From assembly GCF_000720325.1 (NCBI RefSeq), contig NZ_JOJM01000011.1, positions 1 to 64,000 of the forward strand: 64,000 nt of DNA. The letters run 5' to 3'. Below the pieces are notes generated by a model. The model was not told the DNA's origin. It was given only the letters and a program-made list of their open reading frames with translations, and ran no database searches. The position numbers and the translations under genes were made by a program. Source of the stretch: Streptomyces sp. NRRL B-1347 (lineage in GTDB: Bacteria; Actinomycetota; Actinomycetes; Streptomycetales; Streptomycetaceae). This document shows positions 41,244 to 48,970 of the stretch, piece by piece (the first letter of the stretch is position 1; each line of letters starts with the position of its first letter).

Positions 41244-41249
41244 AGACTA
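41244..41249 (-). promoter_or_regulatory. Candidate -10 element giving a leaderless mRNA for the SMC-system operon
   Basis: On the minus strand TAGTCT ends seven bases before the GTG at 41236, the distance expected when transcription starts at the first base of the start codon. The -35 is weak (TTCGAC-like at about 19 bases). No ribosome-binding site is visible at normal distance. Confidence 0.4.
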
Positions 41250-41329
41250 GGTCCTCGGTCTGACAACGGTCGAAACGACGCAGATGCACCGTGCGGGGCC
41301 CCCGCTCCCGCGGCGGGCCCGCGGCCGCC

Positions 41330-42034
41330 TCACCGCGTGCCGATGCCACCCTCCGCCACGCGGCGCGCGTAGGTGTCGACCAGGCCGCGCCGCGAGTCGT
41401 CCAGGTACGCGGCGAGCAGTTCCTCCGCCGCGGGCCCGGCACCGGCCTGGAGGGCTTCGAGGAGCTGGCGATTGCGGGCGAGGTAGGGCTCGTGCAGGCG
41501 GCGCGGGTCGTCCACCACGTGGAAGGCGAGCCGCAGTTCGGCGAAGACGCTGCGCATCAGCTCGTCGGTGCGGTCGCTGCCTGCGAGCGCGACCAGTTCG
41601 CGGTGGAAGTGGATGTTGGCGGTGGACACGCCCTTCCAGTCCTTCTCGCGGGCCGCCGCTGCGCCCTCGGCGACCGCCTCGGCGAGTGCGTCGACGGCGT
41701 ACGGCGGCTGTCCGAGGCCGCGGACGACGGCGCACTCGACGAGCTTGCGGATGCGGTAGATGTCCTCGACGTCGTCGACGGTCAGGACCCGCACGAACAC
41801 GCCCCGGTTGAGCTCGTGGACGAGCAGCCGCTCGTGGGTGAGCAGCCGGAAGGCCTCGCGCAGCGTGTTGCGGGAGACGCCGAGCGCGCCGCCGATGCTG
41901 TCCTCGGACAGCCGCGTCCCCGGGGGGAAGTACCCCTCGGCGATGCGGCTCCGCAGGATGTCCGCGACGCGTTCGGCGGTGCTGGTGCGGCCCAGCAGCG
42001 CGCGGTCGTCGGCGAGACCCGTCAGTTCAGCCAT
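41330..42034 (-). CDS. GntR-family regulator (FadR subfamily) of the oxoprolinase/transporter genes
   Basis: A 234-residue regulator. The winged helix (TAERVADILRSRIAEGYFPPGTRLSEDSIGGALGVSRNTLREAFRLL) is followed by a helical FCD ligand domain (NIHFHRELVALAGSDRTDEL, containing metal-binding histidines). The ATG at 42034 follows GAGGGGAT. It faces the transporter gene across a 234-bp region that contains a clear operator (42105-42121), with a second half-site at its own start. FCD regulators sense small acids; 5-oxoproline or a related acid fits because pxpABC is in the adjacent operon. Confidence 0.9.
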   Translation of the reverse strand: MAELTGLADDRALLGRTSTAERVADILRSRIAEGYFPPGTRLSEDSIGGALGVSRNTLREAFRLLTHERLLVHELNRGVFVRVLTVDDVEDIYRIRKLVECAVVRGLGQPPYAVDALAEAVAEGAAAAREKDWKGVSTANIHFHRELVALAGSDRTDELMRSVFAELRLAFHVVDDPRRLHEPYLARNRQLLEALQAGAGPAAEELLAAYLDDSRRGLVDTYARRVAEGGIGTR

Positions 42035-42104
42035 GCTCAACGATCCCCTCAGCCATGCCGGGATTCAACCGCAGAGACAAGAACGAAACAACACGGGTAT
42101 TGAG

Positions 42105-42121
42105 GGATCGTTGAACAATCC
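42105..42121. promoter_or_regulatory. GntR operator GGATCGTTGAACAATCC
   Basis: A 17-bp palindrome, GGAT.GTT.AAC.ATCC with a central G, lies in the divergent gntR-transporter region, 70 bp upstream of the gntR start and 148 bp before the transporter. A half-site of the same sequence (GGGATCGTTGAGC, minus strand) overlaps the gntR start near 42035-42047. The form suits FadR-type dimers. It is the likely site of the adjacent regulator. Confidence 0.7.
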
Positions 42122-42268
42122 TCTACGTTGTCCGGCAGGCGGCTCCCGCTCCCCGCCGGGCGCCGTCACGCTCAGCCCGTCAACAGCACCCGCGGCGCTT
42201 CCGGACCCCCTTCGGCACCGCTCATCAGAAGCACCCTCCAGCCCCGCCAACCCCTCTGCGAGGTGCCC

Positions 42269-43570
42269 ATGAGCACGACCCCACCGCCCTCCCCGATACC
42301 GGTCGACGACTCCCGGAGCGACGCCCGACGCCCCGACGACGACGGCGCGTTCGGCTGGCTGCGGGCGCTCGGGCCGCGCGGCCGCCGCGCCTTCACCGGC
42401 GCCTTCGGCGGGTACGCGCTCGACTCCTACGACTACTTCACGCTGCCGCTGACGATGGTCGCCCTCAAGGCGTACTTCGACCTGAACAGCGGCCAGACCG
42501 GCCTGCTCACCACCGTCACGCTGGTCGTCTCCGCCGTGGGCGGGGCCGTCGCCGGCGTCGTCGCCGACCGCATCGGCCGCGTGAAGGCCCTGATGATCAC
42601 GGTGATCACCTACGCGGTGTTCACCGTGGCCTGCGGCTTCGCGCCCAACTACGAGACGCTGCTGGTCTTCCGCGCCCTCCAGGGCCTCGGCTTCGGCGGC
42701 GAGTGGGCCGTCGGCGCCATCCTGGTCGCCGAGTACGCGAGCGCGAAGAACCGGGGCCGCACGCTCGGCGCGATCCAGAGCGCCTGGGCCGTGGGCTGGG
42801 GCCTCGCCGCGATCGTGTACACCCTGGTGTTCCAGTTCCTGGACGACGACCTCGCCTGGCGCGTGATGTTCTGGACGGGCGCCCTGCCCGCGCTGCTCGT
42901 GGTCTACGTGCGCCGCAACGTCCACGACGCCCCGGAGGCGGCCGCCGCGCGCGAGAAGAGCGCCGACAAGGGCTCCTTCACGGCCATCTTCAAGCCGGAC
43001 CTGCTGCGCGTCACGCTCTTCGCGGTCCTGCTGTCCACCGGCGTCCAGGGCGGCTACTACACGCTCGCCACCTGGGTGCCCACCTACCTCAAGGACGACC
43101 GCGGCCTCACGGTCGTCGGCACCGGCGGGTACCTCACGTTCCTGATCACCGGCGCCTTCCTCGGCTATCTGACCGGCGGATACCTCACCGACAAACTGGG
43201 CCGCAAGCGCAACATCACGCTGTTCGCCTTCCTCTCCGCGGCCAGCATCGTCGCCTACACGAACATCCCCGACGGCGCCAACGGCCTTCTCCTTGTGCTC
43301 GGTTTCCCGCTGGGGTTCTGCATGTCGGCCATCTTCAGCGGCTTCGGCTCGTTCCTCAGCGAGCTGTACCCGGCCGCCGTCCGCGGTACCGGACAGGGCT
43401 TCACGTACAACACCGGGCGGGCGATCGGCGCCGTGTTCCCCACCACCGTGGGCTTCCTCGCGGACAGCTGGGGCACGGGCGGCGCGCTGATCTTCGGCGC
43501 GTTCGGGTACGCGCTCGCCGTCATCGCCCTGCTCGGCCTCCCGGAGACGCGCGGGAGGGAGCTGCTGTGA
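42269..43570 (+). CDS. MFS transporter of the sialate/aromatic acid symporter type
   Basis: A 433-residue, 12-span major facilitator. Family motifs are ADRIGRVKAL (loop 2-3) and GGEWAVGAILVAEYASAKNRGRTLGA (span 5 and loop), as in organic-acid:proton symporters. The N-terminus is Pro-rich. The ATG at 42269 has GCGAGG upstream. It is the first gene of a rightward operon with DUF1445 and pxpABC and is faced by the GntR regulator, so it probably imports 5-oxoproline or a related cyclic acid. The next gene overlaps it by four bases (GTGA). Confidence 0.9.
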   Translation: MSTTPPPSPIPVDDSRSDARRPDDDGAFGWLRALGPRGRRAFTGAFGGYALDSYDYFTLPLTMVALKAYFDLNSGQTGLLTTVTLVVSAVGGAVAGVVADRIGRVKALMITVITYAVFTVACGFAPNYETLLVFRALQGLGFGGEWAVGAILVAEYASAKNRGRTLGAIQSAWAVGWGLAAIVYTLVFQFLDDDLAWRVMFWTGALPALLVVYVRRNVHDAPEAAAAREKSADKGSFTAIFKPDLLRVTLFAVLLSTGVQGGYYTLATWVPTYLKDDRGLTVVGTGGYLTFLITGAFLGYLTGGYLTDKLGRKRNITLFAFLSAASIVAYTNIPDGANGLLLVLGFPLGFCMSAIFSGFGSFLSELYPAAVRGTGQGFTYNTGRAIGAVFPTTVGFLADSWGTGGALIFGAFGYALAVIALLGLPETRGRELL

Positions 43571-44335
43571 CCCCCGCCGAGGCACGGAAGCGGTTCCGGG
43601 CGGGCCTGAGCGCCCCGACGGCGGGCTGGGCCCGGGGGGCGCACCCAGGCGAACCTGATCGCCGTCCCCGCCGACTGGGCGTACGACATGCTGCTGTTCT
43701 GCCAGCGCAACCCGAAGCCCTGCCCTGTCCTGGACGTCACCGACGCGGGCTCCTGGACCACGCCGCTCGCCCCGGGGGCCGATCTGCGCACGGACCTGCC
43801 GCGCTACCGCGTGTGGGAGCACGGCGAGCTGGTCGACGAGCCCACCGACGTGCGCGCGCACTGGCGCGACGACCTGGTGACGTTCCTCATCGGGTGCAGC
43901 TTCACCTTCGAGTGGTCCCTCGCGGCGGCGGGCGTGCCGCTGCGCCACATCGAGCAGGGCCGCAACGTCTCCATGTACGTCACCGACCGCCCGTGCAGGC
44001 CCGCGGGGCGCCTGAAGGGGCCCATGGTGGTCTCCATGCGCCCGGTCCCGCCCGCGCGCCTCGCGGCGGCGATCAGGGAGAGCTCACTGCTGCCCGCCGT
44101 GCACGGCTCCCCCGTCCACTGCGGGGACCCGGGCGGGCTCGGCATCGCCGACCTCGGCAAGCCCGACTTCGGCGACCCGGTGGACGCCGAGCCCGACGAC
44201 ATCCCCGTCTTCTGGGCGTGCGGGGTCACCCCGCAGGCCGCCGTGATGGCCTCCAGGCCGCCGTTCGCGCTCACGCACGCGCCGGGCCACATGTTCCTCA
44301 CCGACGCGCGCGACGAGCAGTACCGCGTGGCCTGA
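43567..44335 (+). pseudogene. DUF1445 putative hydro-lyase with an apparent one-base frameshift
   Basis: The family protein (D-glutamate cyclase/hydro-lyase-like, about 255-270 residues) is split. The GTG at 43567 reads [20 protein letters not shown] then WARG; the rest ([16 protein letters not shown] to [14 protein letters not shown]) is in the +1 frame to 44335. A run of six G at 43634-43639 sits at the join. Removing one G restores [20 protein letters not shown], exactly the expected sequence, and gives 255 codons. So this is either a homopolymer sequencing error or a recent inactivation. A late start at 43688 would lack the conserved N-terminus. DUF1445 genes often sit beside pxpABC, as here. 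Confidence 0.85.
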
Positions 44336-44408
44336 CCACGACCGCAGCGGCACGCACGGTGCCCACGCGCGCGCGGGCACGCGACAACGAACAGGAGCGA
44401 GAACGTTC

Positions 44409-45173
44409 ATGACCTGGGCCTCGATCGACCTCAACGCCGACCTGGGCGAAGGCTTCGGACGCTGGCGGCTCACCGACGACGAGGAGCTGCTGTCCGTGGT
44501 CACCAGCGCCAACGTGGCGTGCGGCTTCCACGCGGGCGACGCGGCCACCATGCGGCGCGTGTGCGAACGGGCGGCCGAGCGGGGGGTGCGGATCGGCGCC
44601 CAGGTCTCGTACCGCGACCTGGCGGGCTTCGGGCGGCGCGCGATGGACGTGCCGCCTCTGGAGCTCGCGGCCGAAGTGGCCTACCAGATCGGCGCCCTGG
44701 AGGTGTTCGCCCGGGCGGCGGGCGCGCGCGTGGCGTACGTGAAGCCGCACGGCGCGCTCTACAACCGGGTGGTCCACGACATCGAGCAGGCGGCGGCCGT
44801 CGTGGACGGGGTGCTGCTCGCCGACGACCGCCTCCCGGTGCTCGGCCTGCCCGGATCACGCTTCCTGGAGGCGGCGGACAAGGCGGGACTCCCCGTCGTC
44901 ACCGAGGCGTTCGCGGACCGCGCGTACACCGACGAGGGCACCCTGGTGCCGCGCGGCACCGACGGGGCCGTCATCGCCGATGCGGACGCCGTCGTGGAGC
45001 GGTCCGTCGGCATCGCCCGGTCCGGCACCGTGACCGCGCACACCGGACAGCGCATCCCGGTCCGCGCCCGCTCCCTGTGCCTGCACGGCGATACACCGGG
45101 GGCGGTGGGGCTCGCCCGGCAGGTCCGCGCGCGCCTGGAGGCGGCGGGCGTCCGGGTGGAGGCGTTCGCGTGA
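44409..45173 (+). CDS. pxpA: 5-oxoprolinase subunit A (LamB/YcsF family)
   Basis: A 254-residue LamB/YcsF protein, the catalytic subunit of the PxpABC complex that hydrolyses 5-oxoproline to glutamate with ATP. Conserved stretches are DLNADLGEGFGRW, NVACGFHAGD and YVKPHGALYN, with acidic and histidine residues typical of the site. The ATG at 44409 lies 73 bp after the DUF1445 gene, with an A/G-rich upstream tract. The stop overlaps pxpB by four bases (GTGA), so the three pxp genes are translationally coupled. Confidence 0.93.
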   Translation: MTWASIDLNADLGEGFGRWRLTDDEELLSVVTSANVACGFHAGDAATMRRVCERAAERGVRIGAQVSYRDLAGFGRRAMDVPPLELAAEVAYQIGALEVFARAAGARVAYVKPHGALYNRVVHDIEQAAAVVDGVLLADDRLPVLGLPGSRFLEAADKAGLPVVTEAFADRAYTDEGTLVPRGTDGAVIADADAVVERSVGIARSGTVTAHTGQRIPVRARSLCLHGDTPGAVGLARQVRARLEAAGVRVEAFA

Positions 45174-45811
45174 GCGTGTCCCCTGCGCGGCCGCGCGTGA
45201 AGGTGCTGCCCATGGGCGAGCGGGCGCTGCTCGTCGAGCTCGCCGACGGGAGCGCGGCCGAGGCCCTGCACGCCGAGCTGCTGCGCCGCCGGGCCGCCGG
45301 TGAGCTCACGGTGCGGGAGATCGTTCCGGCGGCCCGTACGGTGCTTCTGGACGGCCTGGACGCCCCGGAGCGGCTCGCTGCCCGTCTGCCCTCCTGGGAG
45401 ATCCCGCCGCTGCCCCCGCGCGCGGAGGACGTACTCGAACTGCCCGTGCGGTACGACGGCCCCGACCTGGCGGACGTGGCCGCCCTGTGGGGGGTGCCGG
45501 TGCGGGAGGTGCCGCGGATCCACGCGGCGGCCGAGTTCCGCGTCGCCTTCTGCGGGTTCGCCCCCGGCTTCGGCTATCTGACGGGCCTCGGCGGGCTGCC
45601 CGACGTGCCGCGCAGGGCCACGCCGCGCACGACGGTGCCCGCGGGCTCCGTGGGCCTCGCCGGACCGTACACGGGCGTGTACCCGCGTGCCTCGCCCGGC
45701 GGCTGGCAGCTGATCGGCACCACGGAGGCCGTGCTGTGGGACCACGCGCGCGTACCGGCCGCGCTCCTGACACCGGGTGTGCGGGTCCGCTTCGTCCCGG
45801 AGGCCCGATGA
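45170..45811 (+). CDS. pxpB: 5-oxoprolinase subunit B (KipI family)
   Basis: A 213-residue KipI/allophanate-hydrolase-subunit-1 protein. The stretch VAFCGFAPGFGYLTGL, then TTVPAGSVGLAGPYTGVYP and GGWQLIGTT, is the family signature. It pairs with PxpC in the ATP-dependent oxoprolinase complex. The GTG at 45170 overlaps the stop of pxpA, and its own stop overlaps pxpC (ATGA at 45808-45811). Relatives serve in KinA inhibition in Bacillus, but the complete pxpABC order supports the catalytic role. Confidence 0.93.
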   Translation: MSVSPARPRVKVLPMGERALLVELADGSAAEALHAELLRRRAAGELTVREIVPAARTVLLDGLDAPERLAARLPSWEIPPLPPRAEDVLELPVRYDGPDLADVAALWGVPVREVPRIHAAAEFRVAFCGFAPGFGYLTGLGGLPDVPRRATPRTTVPAGSVGLAGPYTGVYPRASPGGWQLIGTTEAVLWDHARVPAALLTPGVRVRFVPEAR

Positions 45812-46692
45812 CCGACCGGGCCTTCGCCGTCGTACGGTCCGGGGCGCTGACCACCGTGCAGGACGAGGGGCGGCCCGGGCACGCCCACCTCGGAGTGCCG
45901 CGGTCCGGCGCCCTCGACCGGCCGGCCGCCGCGCTCGTGAACCGTCTCGTCGGCAACCCTCCCGAAGCGGCCGTCCTGGAGACCACCCTCAACGGCTGCG
46001 CGGTGCGGCCCCGCTGTGCGGTCACCGTCGCGGTGGGCGGCGCGCCGTGCCCGGTGACGGTGGACGGCAGGCCCGTCCCCTGGGGGATGCCCGTACGAGT
46101 GCCCGCCGGGGCGCTGCTCGACGTGGGAACCGCCGTCTCCGGAGTGCGCGGCTATCTCGCGCTGAGCGGCGGCGTGGCCGTCGAGCCGGTGCTCGGCAGC
46201 CGCTCCACGGACCTGCTCTCGGGCCTGGGGCCGCCGCCTCTCGCGAACGGTGCGGTCCTGCCCCTGGGGGACGCGACAGCCGCGCACGCGCGCGTGGACG
46301 TCGTTCCGCACGCGGCGCCGCCGAGCGAGCTGGTGCTGCGCCTGACGGCCGGGCCCCGTGCTGACTGGTTCACGCCCGATGCGCTGCGGACCCTCGCCAC
46401 GCGCGCGTACCGCGTGTCATCGGCGAGCAACCGCATCGGCCTGCGCACGGAGGGGCCGCCGCTGGACCGGGCGGTGAGCGGGGAGCTGCCCAGCGAGGGC
46501 ATGGTGCTCGGCGCGGTCCAAGTGCCGCCGGACGGCAGGCCCGTGGTGTTCCTCGCCGATCACCCGACCACGGGCGGCTATCCGGTGGTGGGCGTGGTGC
46601 GGCCCGCCGACCTGGCAGGGGCGGCGCAGGCGGTGCCGGGGACGCGGGTGCGGTTCGTGGTCACGGGGGCACTCACGCCGCCCCCCGGCTGA
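45808..46692 (+). CDS. pxpC: 5-oxoprolinase subunit C (KipA family)
   Basis: A 294-residue biotin-dependent-carboxyltransferase-like protein (KipA, AHS2). TTVQDEGRPGHAHLGVPRSGALD opens it, and it closes with HPTTGGYPVVGVV and near-C-terminal GTRVRFV. It forms the PxpBC heterodimer. The ATG at 45808 overlaps the pxpB stop. The last 115 bases overlap, on the other strand, the end of the SGNH hydrolase gene (46578), which is unusually long for a convergent overlap. Confidence 0.93.
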   Translation: MTDRAFAVVRSGALTTVQDEGRPGHAHLGVPRSGALDRPAAALVNRLVGNPPEAAVLETTLNGCAVRPRCAVTVAVGGAPCPVTVDGRPVPWGMPVRVPAGALLDVGTAVSGVRGYLALSGGVAVEPVLGSRSTDLLSGLGPPPLANGAVLPLGDATAAHARVDVVPHAAPPSELVLRLTAGPRADWFTPDALRTLATRAYRVSSASNRIGLRTEGPPLDRAVSGELPSEGMVLGAVQVPPDGRPVVFLADHPTTGGYPVVGVVRPADLAGAAQAVPGTRVRFVVTGALTPPPG

Positions 46693-47567
46693 CCCTCCGC
46701 CGCCGTGAGCCCCGTGAGCCCCGTGAATCCTGTGCACCCCGTCAGCCCCGTGAGCGCCGCGGCGACGGAGCGCGCGGCCCGTGCGTCCAGGCCGCCGCTG
46801 GTGCCGCACAGCCCGTGGCGCACCTCCGCCGCGGCCAGGGCGAGGAGTTGGGGCAGCAGGTCGGTGCAGCGCCGGGCGACCCATCCCGTGCCCTCCGTGG
46901 CCAGCCACCACAGGCTCGCCGAGCGGGTGGGCGGCGGCAGTTCCGGCTGCTCACCGGGCGCAGGGCCGACGGCCAGTCCCGCGGCGGCGAGCAGGGCGTG
47001 ACAGCGGGCGGCGAACACCCGGTGGCCGCGCTCGCCCGGGTGCAGCCGGTCGGCGCTCCACAGGGTGCGGTCGGCCAGCCACTCCTCGCCCGCGGCGTGC
47101 AGGTGCAGCGCGCCGTGGCGCTCCGACAGGGCGTGCACGACCGCGTTCACGGCCCGCTGCCGCCGGGCCAGCGGACGGCCGAGGGCACCGGGGAGCCCGA
47201 GCATCGCCCCGGGGTCGGGCAGACAGGCGGTGAGCAGGGCGGCGCCGCTCCCGGCCAGCGCGCCGTAGACCTCGTCGAGGCGCGCGGCCACGGCACGCAG
47301 GTCGAAGGTGTGGCGCAGCGTGTCGTTGACACCGACGACGACGGACACCAGACCGGGACGCAGGGCCAGCGCCTCGGGCGTCTGGCGGTGCAGGACGTCC
47401 CAGGTCCGGGCGCCGTTCACGGCCAGGTTGTGGAACTCCACGGGCCGTTCACGCGACCCGATGCCGGTAGCGAGCAAGGCTGCCCAGCCCCGCCAGGCGC
47501 CGTCCACAGGGTCGCCCACGCCCGCGGTGAGCGAGTCCCCCAGGGCCACGTAGGTGAGCGCGTTCAT
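46578..47567 (-). CDS. SGNH/GDSL hydrolase
   Basis: A 329-residue cytosolic SGNH hydrolase. Block I is VALGDSLTAGVG, block II NLAVNGAR, block III GVNDTL, and block V DRLHPGERGH with the Asp/His pair. Such proteins act as esterases, lipases or carbohydrate acetylesterases. The catalytic part ends near residue 200. The last 60 residues are low-complexity repeats (LTGLTGCTGFTG) and Thr/Pro-rich, and they overlap pxpC antisense by 115 bp. The C-terminus may therefore be a recent read-through extension. The ATG at 47567 overlaps the stop of the preceding glycosyltransferase (ATGA), so it is the last gene of that operon. Confidence 0.86.
   Translation of the reverse strand: MNALTYVALGDSLTAGVGDPVDGAWRGWAALLATGIGSRERPVEFHNLAVNGARTWDVLHRQTPEALALRPGLVSVVVGVNDTLRHTFDLRAVAARLDEVYGALAGSGAALLTACLPDPGAMLGLPGALGRPLARRQRAVNAVVHALSERHGALHLHAAGEEWLADRTLWSADRLHPGERGHRVFAARCHALLAAAGLAVGPAPGEQPELPPPTRSASLWWLATEGTGWVARRCTDLLPQLLALAAAEVRHGLCGTSGGLDARAARSVAAALTGLTGCTGFTGLTGLTAAEGQPGGGVSAPVTTNRTRVPGTACAAPARSAGRTTPTTG
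46702..46758. repeat. 9-bp repeats (CCCCGTGAG-like) in the SGNH hydrolase tail
   Basis: CCCCGTGAG/CCCCGTCAG/CCCCGTGAA recur about six times, coding for Gly-Leu-Thr-type tripeptides on the minus strand. The repeat lies near the pxpC stop (46692). Expansion of a 9-mer would keep the hydrolase frame. Confidence 0.7.
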
Positions 47568-48970
47568 CCGCCACCGCCGTGCCCGGGCAGTGCGACGGCT
47601 CCGAGGGCCTGCTGCGCCCCCGTGTCATGCGCTGCCAGGAACGCCGTCACCGCGGTGTCCCACCCGAAACCCTCGGCACGCGCGCGTGCGGCCTGTCTGC
47701 GGTCCCGCTCGGGCCGGTCGAGCACGGCCTGGACCGCGTCCGCGAACGCGTCCGCCGTGTCGGCCGCCACCGCTCCCGCCCCGCCCACGATCTCCGGCAG
47801 CGCGGACGAGGCACTGGCCACCACGGGGGTGCCGCACGCGAGCGCCTCCAGGGCCGCGAGCCCGAACGTCTCGCACGGCCCCGGTGCCAGGCACACGTCG
47901 GCGGTGGCCTGGAGCGCGCCGAGCGCGGCGCGCTCCGCGACGTGCCCCAGGAAGGTCACCGGCAACCGCCGCTCCCCGGCCCGCTGTTCGAGGCGGGGCC
48001 GCAGCGGCCCGTCCCCGGCGACGACGAGCACCGCGCGCACGCCACGCGCGCGCAGCTCCTCCAGGGCGTCCAGCGCCCTTCCGGGCTGCTTCTCCACCGA
48101 GAGCCGTGAGCACAGCAGGAGCAGCGCGTCGCCCTCGCGCGCGTGGGCGGCACGCAGCCACGCGTCCCGCAGCCCCGGGTGCCGGTCCCGTAGATCGACC
48201 CCCAGGGGTGCCCGTACGACATTGCTCGCCCCTATGCGGACGAATTCGCGTTCGGCCCACTCGGTGGTGCACACCACGCGCGCGTAGGCGTGCGCGGTAC
48301 GCGAGTTCAGGGAGTCGGCGGTCCGCCGGGCCAGGCGCGGCGGCAGTCCCCACGTGCGCATCACGGCGTCGGCGGCCTCGTGGGAGACCATCGCGGCGGG
48401 GACCCGGGCGCGGCGCGCCCACGCGCCGGTCCAGCGGAGCGTCGTACGGTCGGACACTTCGAGGCGGTCCGGGGCCAGGCGCTCCAGGAGGCGGGTCACC
48501 CGGCGCCGGTCGGCGAGGACGCGGTAGCCGCCCGTGCCGGGCAGCTCGGGCCCGGGCACCGTCACGACGAGGCCCTGTTCGGTGTCGGCCACCGAGGCGC
48601 GCTCCCCGGGGACGATCAGAACGGGCTCGTGCCCGGCGGCCCGATAGCCGCGGCCCAGCTCGTGCAGGGCGGTGCGCAGGCCTCCCGACGACGGCGTCAC
48701 GAAGTTGGCGAGGCGCACGATGCGCAAGGGGCCCGTGTGCCGCACGGCGAACGGCGCCTCGGGCCGCGCGGACGGCTCCTCGGGCCACGCGGACGGCTCC
48801 TCGGGCCGCGCGAGGGCCGTACCAGCATCCTGAGGAGCCGTACGGGTACCCCGAGGGGCCGTGCCGGTATCCCGAGGAGCCGCACCGGTGCCCCGGGTGT
48901 CCGTACCGGTACCCCGGGTGTCCGCACCAGTGCCCCGGAGGGCCATGCCCGTACTCCGTACACCCCGCAT
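47564..48970 (-). CDS. GT4 glycosyltransferase with repetitive N-terminal extension
   Basis: A 468-residue retaining glycosyltransferase. The catalytic part begins near residue 80 (LRIVRLANFVTPSSGGLRTALHELGRGY) and includes LLCSRLSVEKQPGRALDAL and the nucleotide-sugar motif ETFGLAALEALACGTPVVAS, with E-x7-E. It resembles the mannosyltransferases of phosphatidylinositol mannoside and related glycolipid synthesis. The first 75 residues are repeats (GTGTDTRGTGAAP, RPEEPSAWPEEP), not found in the family. The ATG at 48970 (TGATG) or the GTG at 48973 (GTGA) overlaps the stop of the previous glycosyltransferase, so the pair is coupled. Confidence 0.88.
   Translation of the reverse strand: MRGVRSTGMALRGTGADTRGTGTDTRGTGAAPRDTGTAPRGTRTAPQDAGTALARPEEPSAWPEEPSARPEAPFAVRHTGPLRIVRLANFVTPSSGGLRTALHELGRGYRAAGHEPVLIVPGERASVADTEQGLVVTVPGPELPGTGGYRVLADRRRVTRLLERLAPDRLEVSDRTTLRWTGAWARRARVPAAMVSHEAADAVMRTWGLPPRLARRTADSLNSRTAHAYARVVCTTEWAEREFVRIGASNVVRAPLGVDLRDRHPGLRDAWLRAAHAREGDALLLLCSRLSVEKQPGRALDALEELRARGVRAVLVVAGDGPLRPRLEQRAGERRLPVTFLGHVAERAALGALQATADVCLAPGPCETFGLAALEALACGTPVVASASSALPEIVGGAGAVAADTADAFADAVQAVLDRPERDRRQAARARAEGFGWDTAVTAFLAAHDTGAQQALGAVALPGHGGGG
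48740..48955. repeat. Repeats of 15-18 bp coding the N-terminal extension of the glycosyltransferase
   Basis: Two repeat families adjoin. CCTCGGGCC/CGCGGACGG-type units near 48755-48810 encode Arg-Pro-Glu-Glu-Pro. CCCCGGGTGTCCG/GTACC-type units near 48840-48940 encode Gly-Thr-(X)-Thr-Arg. Copies differ slightly, so the repeat is decaying or selected at protein level only. Confidence 0.7.
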
